In this document: positions 54,662-62,604 of the stretch, in pieces
How positions within the stretch are numbered: position 1 is the first letter of the stretch
Layout of the letters: each line of letters starts with the position of its first letter
Source: Oscillospiraceae bacterium
Lineage (GTDB): Bacteria; Bacillota; Clostridia; Oscillospirales; Ruminococcaceae
Direction of reading: 5' to 3'
Length of the DNA: 64,000 nucleotides
Assembly (NCBI GenBank): GCA_009783205.1
Contig: WRHO01000001.1
Span: 1 to 64,000, forward strand
The notes under the pieces: model-generated
The model's database searches: none
What the model saw: the letters and a program-made list of their open reading frames with translations, nothing else
Told to the model about the DNA's origin: nothing
Made by a program: the position numbers and the translations under genes

Positions 54662-56692
54662 CTATCTCCTTCGACCGCTTTTTTGGCTCTCAAACCGTAC
54701 AATTATCCCCTTTGTGCTTTCGAGCCGCCTGCTTATTTGTACGGGGAAGCCCTCGCCGTCAATTCTGAACCTTTTGTCTTTCACGCCCCCGCCAAATACA
54801 TTTTCGTTAGTCTTCAGGGAAACGTGTCGCTTGCCGCTCGCTTGAAAGTAACATTTTCCTGCGTTAAAACCAATATTCGGGAGCTTACGCGCGGGCAATC
54901 TGCGCTTACCGCGTTTCGGCGCAGTAATAACAATTTCCTCGTAATATTCGTCACTTTCGTGGTTAAAAAACTGTACGTAACAGATTCCGTAGAAACGCTT
55001 ATTAAGATTGAGCCAGGCGATTGTCCCCAATACCGCCAACACAATAAAACCGCCGCCCCCCAATAAAATCAACGTCCACATTGTAACATTAACGGTTGTT
55101 ATATACACGTTAAAGCTGACGCTTCCGCCGAGCGGGTCGAGCGCGCTTATTTCAAATGAGCCTTTGCTCAAGCTGTAGGAATGTATTACTAATTCAAGGT
55201 TTTCGATATAATACTCGTTGTCGTTATATGCTGACGAGACGACGGCATATCGCAACTCCCGCCCCAACGGGTCGGTTGCGGCTGTTGAAAGGTCAATGTA
55301 AGCCGTATTGTCCGAGAAGGGCATTAGGTAGACTTTATGCTCAATGTTCTCGTTGAAAACGGGCGGGGTGTTGTCTACATCAATGGTGATACTCCCCGCG
55401 TCAAGCACATGACCCCAGCCTTCTATTTTTGCCTCGATAACATACGCTCCGCTTTCCTGCGGCTGTAATTGGTAATGGAAAACAGTACCCGGAATAAAAT
55501 CTATCCCCGCCGTAAGAAACCTCATTTCATTTTCAACACCGTTAATACTCACCGTAGCGGTAAAGCCTTCATATAACGCGTCATCTCTTACCCGTTCGCC
55601 CGCCTGTAAAAGACTAACGGTAATATCAATATAATCGTTTAACAAATATCCCGCATCTTGATTTGCTTGATTTGGCGGACTGACTTCCATATGAGCGGTC
55701 AAGTTAGTATTAAAAATCAACTCAATGCGGATTTTATCGCCCGGTACGCCGGTAATTGCATAGCTCCATTCGCCGGGTAAAGGCTCGGTGAATTTAACAA
55801 CCGAGAATGTATCGGAGCTGTAGGTCGACCGCCGAAGACTTTCTTTGGTGTGGGTCTTGCCCGTCGGGTCGGTCAATTGATAGTCTTCGGCTAACCCCGA
55901 AAGGATTAGGTTGATTTCTTCAACACCGATTGCGGGAACCTTAAATGTCCCCTCGACAACGCCCGACGACGGAAACTCGGTTAAATTTTTACTGTAATCG
56001 AGCGAGTTAAAAACAACTCGATAGAACATATCATAGACATTTTCGAGGTCGTCCGCGGTCGTTACCTCTTCAAAAAGCCCGCCCGTAGCGTTGGATATTT
56101 GCGACAATTCGTCCGGACTTGCCGTTCCGTCGGCATTAAGGCTGACGCTATGTATAGTGTACCCCGACGCGCGCGCCCTCTCAATTGCGTCGGCTTTTTG
56201 AGCCAATGAAAGCGTTTGCTCGTCGGGGGTAGGCATATCGGTATTGCCGTCGCTCAACAAGAGTATGATTGAATCCAACTCGGGGTTTTCACCTTTGTCG
56301 AGCAATGTAATCGCGGCGGTTAATGCACCGCCGATATTTGTATATCCTTGTGGTTTAATTTTGCCAATCTCGTCTACAATTTCCTTTTTTACTTCAATAC
56401 CGTTGACATCTGTGACGGGTCGTTCGAGTACAACGTCCTCGGAAAAAACAACCGTTCCGATTGTATTGCCGCGCTCCGCCAACAAAGCGACAAACTTCCC
56501 TATTGCCTCAAAGCGCAGCTCGCTCGGGTCGGTTTCCGACATTGAACCGCTCGCGTCAACCACCAACACAATGTTGTATCTGTTGTGGGTGGGCCTCGAA
56601 TCGGCAGAAAAAACGAAAACAGGTGACACTAAAGCAAAGCCGCAAAATAGCAGCAAAGCTAAAGCTATAACCCGTTTTACCCTATTATTCAT
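54662..56692 (-). CDS. exported vWA-domain protein with membrane anchor and cytosolic tail
   Basis: 676 residues. A signal peptide is followed by a vWA domain (about 38-235) with the MIDAS motif DASGS (Asp46, Ser48, Ser50) and LLLSDGNTD. Beta-rich extracellular domains follow (about 250-540), then a membrane helix (MWTLILLGGGGFIVLAVLGTIAWL) and about 110 residues in the cytosol with basic patches (APKRGKRRLPARK). This topology could carry an outside metal-dependent contact to the cytosolic tubulin-like protein encoded 15 bases downstream. AAGGAAC precedes the ATG. Confidence 0.85.
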   Translation of the reverse strand: MNNRVKRVIALALLLFCGFALVSPVFVFSADSRPTHNRYNIVLVVDASGSMSETDPSELRFEAIGKFVALLAERGNTIGTVVFSEDVVLERPVTDVNGIEVKKEIVDEIGKIKPQGYTNIGGALTAAITLLDKGENPELDSIILLLSDGNTDMPTPDEQTLSLAQKADAIERARASGYTIHSVSLNADGTASPDELSQISNATGGLFEEVTTADDLENVYDMFYRVVFNSLDYSKNLTEFPSSGVVEGTFKVPAIGVEEINLILSGLAEDYQLTDPTGKTHTKESLRRSTYSSDTFSVVKFTEPLPGEWSYAITGVPGDKIRIELIFNTNLTAHMEVSPPNQANQDAGYLLNDYIDITVSLLQAGERVRDDALYEGFTATVSINGVENEMRFLTAGIDFIPGTVFHYQLQPQESGAYVIEAKIEGWGHVLDAGSITIDVDNTPPVFNENIEHKVYLMPFSDNTAYIDLSTAATDPLGRELRYAVVSSAYNDNEYYIENLELVIHSYSLSKGSFEISALDPLGGSVSFNVYITTVNVTMWTLILLGGGGFIVLAVLGTIAWLNLNKRFYGICYVQFFNHESDEYYEEIVITAPKRGKRRLPARKLPNIGFNAGKCYFQASGKRHVSLKTNENVFGGGVKDKRFRIDGEGFPVQISRRLESTKGIIVRFESQKSGRRR

Positions 56693-56711
56693 TGTTCAAA
56701 GTTCCTTAACA

Positions 56712-57815
56712 TCAATTCAAAATAATGGTTAATAAATAATCGTTATTATCATAATCGTCTATTTGATACATAATAGTATCGGTACTACTGTAATCATATA
56801 AAAAGTCCAAATCGCTTTTATCGACCGGGAAGGTGCAAAGAACTTCATAAAATGTTTCGCCCGATACATATAACGACGAGAAAATAGCCTCGAGATTTTG
56901 TAACGACGACGCCATAATCCCTTTATATCTGAAATAATTATACTTAGATGAATTTGCCGCGGGATAGTAAGATTTTTTCCATATATGCGTTGCGGACATA
57001 ATACCGTCGCTTGTGTTAAGGTAGCGATGCGAGCGTTTTTCGCTATTGTCCTCCTGTCGGTCGTTCCAGGTTACGTCTACATGATACCATTCGGGCTTTC
57101 CGAAACCGGAATTCATATTGACGAGGTTCCATGCGTGACTGTCATCACCCGCATTCCCCGTAATAATCATGCTTTCGATTCCCGATAAATAGGCTAACAT
57201 TTGAAAAGCCTGTGAATACCCCTGACAAACCGTTTCGCCCTCGATTAACGCACCGTAAACATTAAACGCATTTTCATTGTTTGCGTAGTTATTGTCATAC
57301 ACAATGTTCTCGGTCAAATAGTTGTGGATTATTTCGACCTTTTCAAAGGTCGAACCCGAAACGCTCTTTAATATTCCCTTTGTTTTATCAAAAACCTCTT
57401 TCTCTTGCGAAGTAAGCTTGGACAAATCATCGGTTTCGTTCGCTATTATGACCTTCATGAACATTTCATACTGTGGGATTATCTCGGCGTCTAAATAACC
57501 TCTGCTCCCGGTATATTTTATTTCCATGCCCTTTATGCCGTATGAAGCTAAAATTTCGGCGTTTTCGTCATAATATTTATCTAACTCGTTCCAAACCTCA
57601 ATATCCTTTATTCGAGCTTTTGATGACATGATAAAATTATCGCTTATTAAAGCGATAATTTTATCAAGCTCATAGTGAGATTCTATTATATCCTCGCTTA
57701 TTAAATCCGGCGTGTTGATATTAAAGCTGACCTCGCCTAATCGGTCAATAAAGTCACAGCCCGCCTGAACTAAAATAAAGAATACAATTAATGAACCGGT
57801 AAATAATTTCTTCAA
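56712..57815 (-). CDS. transglutaminase-like lipoprotein
   Basis: 367 residues with a lipobox-like end (LVQAGC, Cys20), so it is on the outer membrane face. The transglutaminase-like core has Cys197 (GETVCQGYSQAF), His227 (DSHAWNLV) and Asp247 (WYHVDVTW), a complete triad. The start is a TTG at 57815 with AAAAGGGAAC upstream; no ATG keeps the signal. The family includes cysteine proteases and cross-linkers. As the first gene of the tubulin/GTPase operon it may trim or cross-link wall proteins such as the neighbouring Cys-rich products. Confidence 0.82.
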   Translation of the reverse strand: MKKLFTGSLIVFFILVQAGCDFIDRLGEVSFNINTPDLISEDIIESHYELDKIIALISDNFIMSSKARIKDIEVWNELDKYYDENAEILASYGIKGMEIKYTGSRGYLDAEIIPQYEMFMKVIIANETDDLSKLTSQEKEVFDKTKGILKSVSGSTFEKVEIIHNYLTENIVYDNNYANNENAFNVYGALIEGETVCQGYSQAFQMLAYLSGIESMIITGNAGDDSHAWNLVNMNSGFGKPEWYHVDVTWNDRQEDNSEKRSHRYLNTSDGIMSATHIWKKSYYPAANSSKYNYFRYKGIMASSLQNLEAIFSSLYVSGETFYEVLCTFPVDKSDLDFLYDYSSTDTIMYQIDDYDNNDYLLTIILN

Positions 57816-57843
57816 ATTAAAATTTCGTTCCCTTTTGTTTTAT

Positions 57844-57876
57844 GCGGCGTGGGTTTGTTTTCACAAACCCCGCCGC
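57844..57876 (-). terminator. strong hairpin after the first Cys-rich gene
   Basis: Arms GCGGCG-(T)GGGTTTG / CAAACCC-CGCCGC with a single bulge. On the minus strand it is followed by A-rich, not T-rich sequence, so it may attenuate instead of ending transcription. It separates the Cys-rich gene from the tubulin/GTPase operon. Confidence 0.5.
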
Positions 57877-57896
57877 GTAAATCTTACTATATCAAA

Positions 57897-60425
57897 CTAA
57901 CATTTGCAACAGGTGGTTGAATACGGCGGGTTGGGTATTTTACAATAGCCGCAGGTTTTGCACCAGCCCTTTGCTCTCGAACCGACAATTGTGTCTGTCT
58001 GTGAACCCGAGATACAATCGCTGTGTCTGCCGCAGCCCTTACAGACTACTATACCGTATCTTATACCCGCACAGGATATGCACATATCGAAACGCGCATT
58101 TTCTCCCGCGCACACATTACATTTAACAACATGATACGGCGTTTGACAGGTGTCTTCGTACAAGTCCTCATCTGAGAAGGCACAAGTCGCGCCGGTCTTT
58201 TCGTATGTGCCTAAGCTGTCGGCGTTTTCGCCCCACTTAAACCTCATCTTACCCGCGCCGTGTCCGCAACAAAGTCTGCACTTTGAACACTCGGTACACC
58301 AGTCGTTACGGGTTGTTCTCGATGTGGTATCTTCGTCGCCTTCTTCCGGCTCGTCTTTTTTGAGACAGATACCGCCCGCTTGACATTTACCGTGCGTACA
58401 TTGTGCCGACGCGATACAGTCGCTTCCGAAGCCGCAATCGTCACAGTGTACCGTTCCGAAATAGTACCAGTCACAGTCGCGACAGTAGGTGCATCTCGGA
58501 CATACGGGGACATTTGTTTGGCTACAGCCGGGATATTGACAATCTCTGAGGATTTCATCATTATCCGGTTTACCGTCTTGTATGCCTAAGGTTTGAATAT
58601 CCTTCGGACGAGGCATATGAACGGGACGTTGACCCATTCCCTTCAGACAGGTACAGTCAAAGTGAATACACTTTTGATTACCGCACACAACGCTTTCACA
58701 GTCGGGACAAGGAATACAAGCCGGCTCACACTCATAAGGAGTTGTGGGTTCGGGGGTTGTCGTCGTTGCCGGAGTTGTTGTCACGGTTGTAGCGATTGTT
58801 GTGGTTTCTTCCTCGGTAGTCGTGGTAACCTCCTCGGTAGTTGTGTCGCTCTCGCTTTCGCTTATTATGTCGCCCGTTTCCGAAACAAGAGAGGTTGAGG
58901 TTTCTTCATCGGTCACCGTTGTATCGTCGGGGGTCGTGGTAATTTCTTCGGTAGTTGTATCCTCCGGTGTCGTTTCCGTTTCCTCGTCTGTTGTTGTATC
59001 CTCCGGCGTCGTTTCCGTTTCTTCCTCTGTTGTTGTTATTTCCGGTGTAGTTTCCGTAGTAACGGTTGTCTCAATAGTAGTAACGGTTGTCTCAATAGTA
59101 GTTACTTCTGTTGTTGTTTCGGTTATCGGAACTTCGGTATGGTTACAAGCGTTTTGACAATCGTAAAGTATACAAGTCGGAACTCCGCCCGGGCAAACCC
59201 TCAACTCACACTTAGGCCCTTGACAGTCGAGCTTACCGCAACTGTTGTTTGCGGGGCGAGGACATACTACTTCACAAGCGGGTTCACAGCTACGTCTTTG
59301 TAACGGACAAGGAATATTGAACGCGCCGTGTGTTTCAACGGGGTGGTCGAGCATACCTATTTGGCAAATACGGAATGGACACCCCTGCCCGTAACAGAAT
59401 CTGTGCGTCGGCTTATTGAAGCATTGGTCACAGGTACAGTCGCACGCGAACATACAAGACCACGGGCCTTCACAAGTTGGCTGCGGGCAGTCCTTGACGC
59501 AAGCCGGCTGACACTGATACCTTGTACAATTGGCATTAGGGCCGTCGGGCGCGGGAACCTTACATTCTATTGCACAAGCGGGTTCACAGCCCAACTTCTT
59601 ACAATTCTCGTTTCCGCTTAAACAGTCTTGAATCGGGTCATGGTCACAAGCGTATTTTCCGCAACTGTCACACAGCGCGCACCACGGAATAAACAAGCAG
59701 GTACCCTTTGTGTTATCGCCGGGACATTCTTGCTCGGTTGTGGTTTCTTCTGTTGTTATCGTTGCCGGTTCGGTTGTCGTTTCCTCAACGGTTGTTGTCG
59801 TTTCTTCCTCCGTTGTCACGGTTGTAGCCGCAAGCGTAGTAGTAGCGATTGTGACTACGGTGGTTTCGGGAGATGTAGCAGGCTCTGCACAATCACAGTC
59901 GGGGTATTTGTCTACCGCCCCGGGGAAAGGAGTACATTCGAGACAGGCGTTACACCATTTGCACCCCTGTTGACTGTTGCATAAAAAGTCGGTCGACATT
60001 CCGACAAGAACCATAAGGATTTCGATTCCGTCGAATATAGCGGGATTTGTCGAAAGGCTCGCACCCTCTCGAGTCGCCGCCGTAAGCAATGACGCCCTTC
60101 TCGCAAATATTCGTTCATTCTCGTCGATAGATGTATCGGTGAGCTTCGAGGTCGACATTCCGACTAAATGAACTAATATTTCGATAAAGTCAAAAATAGC
60201 AATTTCTCCGTCTCCGTTTACATCGCCGCAACGGAACGAGGGCATTTCGGCATTTTTACCCGCCGTATTGCCGAAGTCGGGTCTCGAGTTACCTATTATA
60301 TTCGATACAATAGGAACATTCGGCAAAATTGTCGGGGCGAATGCGGAAACCGAAACAACCATTGCCGCCGCGAGTATAACGGCAACGAGCTTTCGGTTCA
60401 TAAGTACGCGTTTTATGTGTTTCAT
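57897..60425 (-). CDS. Cys-rich secreted dockerin-like/mucin-like protein (copy 1)
   Basis: 842 residues. Signal peptide (1-30), then a dockerin-like EF-hand with a complete loop DVNGDGEIAIFD (68-79) and a second hydrophobic helix without a Ca2+ loop. A Cys-rich block (about 240-435) carries many CxxxC and CxxC pairs, a Thr-rich mucin-like linker follows (about 436-560), then a second Cys-rich block of about 280 residues ends the protein. No LPXTG. The Thr-rich stretch is probably glycosylated. AAAGGAG precedes the ATG. It shares an operator with copy 2. The role may be surface or cellulosome-like attachment, but is unknown. Confidence 0.75.
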   Translation of the reverse strand: MKHIKRVLMNRKLVAVILAAAMVVSVSAFAPTILPNVPIVSNIIGNSRPDFGNTAGKNAEMPSFRCGDVNGDGEIAIFDFIEILVHLVGMSTSKLTDTSIDENERIFARRASLLTAATREGASLSTNPAIFDGIEILMVLVGMSTDFLCNSQQGCKWCNACLECTPFPGAVDKYPDCDCAEPATSPETTVVTIATTTLAATTVTTEEETTTTVEETTTEPATITTEETTTEQECPGDNTKGTCLFIPWCALCDSCGKYACDHDPIQDCLSGNENCKKLGCEPACAIECKVPAPDGPNANCTRYQCQPACVKDCPQPTCEGPWSCMFACDCTCDQCFNKPTHRFCYGQGCPFRICQIGMLDHPVETHGAFNIPCPLQRRSCEPACEVVCPRPANNSCGKLDCQGPKCELRVCPGGVPTCILYDCQNACNHTEVPITETTTEVTTIETTVTTIETTVTTETTPEITTTEEETETTPEDTTTDEETETTPEDTTTEEITTTPDDTTVTDEETSTSLVSETGDIISESESDTTTEEVTTTTEEETTTIATTVTTTPATTTTPEPTTPYECEPACIPCPDCESVVCGNQKCIHFDCTCLKGMGQRPVHMPRPKDIQTLGIQDGKPDNDEILRDCQYPGCSQTNVPVCPRCTYCRDCDWYYFGTVHCDDCGFGSDCIASAQCTHGKCQAGGICLKKDEPEEGDEDTTSRTTRNDWCTECSKCRLCCGHGAGKMRFKWGENADSLGTYEKTGATCAFSDEDLYEDTCQTPYHVVKCNVCAGENARFDMCISCAGIRYGIVVCKGCGRHSDCISGSQTDTIVGSRAKGWCKTCGYCKIPNPPYSTTCCKC

Positions 60426-60461
60426 GGGGGTTTCTCCTTTGAAAAATTATTACATATACAC

Positions 60462-60491
60462 ATTATAACAGTTCCACCCGACAATTGTCAA
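60462..60491 (-). promoter_or_regulatory. promoter of Cys-rich copy 1
   Basis: On the minus strand TTGACA (60486-60491) and TATAAT (60462-60467) are separated by 18 bases. The spacer and -35 lie inside the palindrome at 60468-60501. Confidence 0.75.
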
Positions 60492-60501
60492 GTGGAACTG
60501 T
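60468..60501. promoter_or_regulatory. nested palindrome over the copy 1 promoter
   Basis: Outer 10-base arms ACAGTTCCAC / GTGGAACTGT are perfect, and the centre GACAATTGTC is itself a 10-base palindrome; only the 2-base joints break the symmetry. It covers the -35 box and abuts the -10. The same element is upstream of copy 2. A repressor site is likely; the regulator is not in the window. Confidence 0.75.
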
Positions 60502-60537
60502 AATATTTTTTTAATTAAATTTTACAAATGTTACAAA

Positions 60538-62484
60538 TTAGTGATTTGTAGTACAGCAAGCACCCGCCGCGCCGTTGGGAACCTTACACATTCCGCAGGT
60601 CTCGCACCAGCCGCCGCCTCGCGCTCCGGCAAAGGATGCCGCGCCGCCCGATTGTCCCGAGGACACACAGTCGCTGTGTCGTCCGCAGCCTTTACAAACC
60701 ACTACGCCGTAGCGTATAGCGGTACAGGTTATGCACATATCGAAACGGGCATTGTCTCCCGCGCAAACATTACATTTTACAACGTCGCCCGGTGTTTTAC
60801 AAGCACCATCATGTAAAGCAACATCGGAATAGATACATTTCGCGCCGGTTTTTTGGAACGTACCCAAGCTTTCGGCGTCTTCGCCCCACTTGAATCTCAA
60901 CTTAGTCGCGCCGTGTCCGCAACAAAGTCTGCACTTTGAACACTCGGTACACCAGTCGTTACGGGTCGTTCTCGTTGTGGTGTCTTCGTCGCCGGGTTCC
61001 GGTTCGTCTTTCTTGAGACAGACGCCGCCGAGTTGACATTTACCATGGTTACACTGTGCCGATGCGATACAATCGCTTCCGAAACCGCAATCAGAACAGT
61101 TGACCGTTCCGAAATACCACCAGTCACAGTCGCGGCAGTAGGTACATCTCGGGCATACCGTTACGTTTGTCTGAGTACAGCCGGGATAAGCACAATCCTT
61201 CTTAACCTCGGGGTTTTCGGGTTGACCGTCTTGAATACCCAAGGTTTGGATATCCTTAGGACGCGGCATATGCACGGGACGTTGTCCGTTAGCATCGGGC
61301 TGTTCACATACACAGTCGGGATGCTGTCCCTCGCCCTCAACAAACCCCTTAGTACAAGAGAGATTTCCGCACACTACACTTTCACAGTTCGGACAAGGCA
61401 CACACTTAACCTCCTCGGTTGTGACGGTCTCGGTGGTCGCCGTTGACTCTTCTGTAGTCACAGTTGTCTCTTCTGTAGTCTCCGTTGCTTCGTCCGTAGT
61501 CGCCGTAGACTCTTCTGTTGTAGTCTCCGTTACCTCGTCCGTAGTCTCCGTTACTTCGTCCGTAGTCGCCGTTGACTCTTCTGTAGTCACAGTTGTCTCT
61601 TCTGTGGTGGTTGTCGCTTCTGTAGTTGTAGTTTCTTCGGTTGTTGTCGTAGCTTCCGTAGTAGTTGTAGATTCTTCGGTTGTCGTAGTTACGGGAGTCG
61701 TTGTAGTTTCCTCCGTAGTTGTGGTTGCGGGTGTGGTGTCTGATGATTCCGCAGTAGTATCCGACGAACCGTCATCAGTTGTTGTATCGGATGAAGCATC
61801 GGTCGTCGCGGTATCATCGGTCGTAGCCGAAGATTCGTCGGTTGTCGCGTCTGTTGTAGCAGGCGTGGGAACGGGTGTTGTTCCGCCGCCATTGTTGGCA
61901 GTAGTCGCAACTGTTCCGCCTCCGGCAGTAGTTCCGGAGTTGTCACAATCACAGTCGGGGTATTTGTCTACCGCTCCGGGGAACGGTGTACAAATGAGAC
62001 AGGCGTTACACCACGCACACCCCTGTAAACTGTTACACAGTAATTCGGGGGGGATTCCGACGAGAACCAAAAGAATTTCGATTCCGTCAAAAATTTGAGG
62101 ATTCGACGAAACGGTTGCTCCGCTTCTGCTCGTCGGCGTAAGTAACGTAGCTCTTCTCGCAAGCAGTCTCTCTCTTTCGCCGATTGAGGTATCAACAAGC
62201 AGAGATGTGTTCATTCCTACTAAATGTACCAAAATCTCGATGAAGTCAAAGATTGCGATTTCGCCGTTACCCATTACGTCTCCGCAACGGTATGCGGGCA
62301 TTTCGGCATTGTTCCCCGCCGCATTGCTGAAATCGGTTCCCTTTTCGCTTCCTATAAGGTTCGAAATAACGGGAACATTCGGCAAAATAACCGGGCTGAA
62401 CGCCGCCACCGAGATAACCATTGCCGCCGCAAGTATAACGGCAACGACTTTTCGGTTCATAAGTACGCGTTTTATGTGTTTCAT
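60538..62484 (-). CDS. Cys-rich secreted dockerin-like/mucin-like protein (copy 2)
   Basis: 648 residues from the ATG at 62484, after AAAGGAG; it matches copy 1's start. The EF-hand loop is degenerate (DVMGNGEIAIFD, with Asn replaced by Met and Asp by Asn), so Ca2+ binding is doubtful. The long first Cys block of copies 1 and 3 is missing; a Thr/Ser-rich linker joins a short Cys knuckle to the C-terminal Cys block (WCTECSKCRLCCGHG, MCITCTAIRYGVVVCKGCGRH). Final residues are Cys-Cys-containing. Probably secreted. Confidence 0.75.
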   Translation of the reverse strand: MKHIKRVLMNRKVVAVILAAAMVISVAAFSPVILPNVPVISNLIGSEKGTDFSNAAGNNAEMPAYRCGDVMGNGEIAIFDFIEILVHLVGMNTSLLVDTSIGERERLLARRATLLTPTSRSGATVSSNPQIFDGIEILLVLVGIPPELLCNSLQGCAWCNACLICTPFPGAVDKYPDCDCDNSGTTAGGGTVATTANNGGGTTPVPTPATTDATTDESSATTDDTATTDASSDTTTDDGSSDTTAESSDTTPATTTTEETTTTPVTTTTEESTTTTEATTTTEETTTTEATTTTEETTVTTEESTATTDEVTETTDEVTETTTEESTATTDEATETTEETTVTTEESTATTETVTTEEVKCVPCPNCESVVCGNLSCTKGFVEGEGQHPDCVCEQPDANGQRPVHMPRPKDIQTLGIQDGQPENPEVKKDCAYPGCTQTNVTVCPRCTYCRDCDWWYFGTVNCSDCGFGSDCIASAQCNHGKCQLGGVCLKKDEPEPGDEDTTTRTTRNDWCTECSKCRLCCGHGATKLRFKWGEDAESLGTFQKTGAKCIYSDVALHDGACKTPGDVVKCNVCAGDNARFDMCITCTAIRYGVVVCKGCGRHSDCVSSGQSGGAASFAGARGGGWCETCGMCKVPNGAAGACCTTNH

Positions 62485-62519
62485 GGGCTTTCTCCTTTGA
62501 AAATTTATTACATACACCT

Positions 62520-62549
62520 ATTATAACAGTTCCACCCGACGGTTGTCAA
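62520..62549 (-). promoter_or_regulatory. promoter of Cys-rich copy 2
   Basis: On the minus strand TTGACA (62544-62549) and TATAAT (62520-62525) are 18 bases apart, the same layout as copy 1. Confidence 0.75.
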
Positions 62550-62559
62550 GTGGAACTGC
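62526..62559. promoter_or_regulatory. palindrome over the copy 2 promoter
   Basis: Arms CAGTTCCAC / GTGGAACTG are the same as upstream of copy 1. The inner palindrome is changed (GACAACCGTC on the minus strand), so the outer arms are the conserved part. Confidence 0.7.
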
Positions 62560-62604
62560 AAAATATTTTTTATTTTTTTTAAATTGTCATAAAATGGGTG
62601 TAAA

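Noticed and set aside
60468-60501. The palindrome read on the plus strand as a terminator with a T-tract at 60505
   Set aside because: No plus-strand gene ends there; the same element with a good promoter is found upstream of two paralogues, so regulation is the better explanation.
61421-62098. A long plus-strand Val/Ser-rich open frame, and similar ones at 58744 and 63500
   Set aside because: They are the antisense of the Thr-rich linkers (ACX codons read backwards as GT-rich valine and serine). No ribosome sites or conserved features support them.
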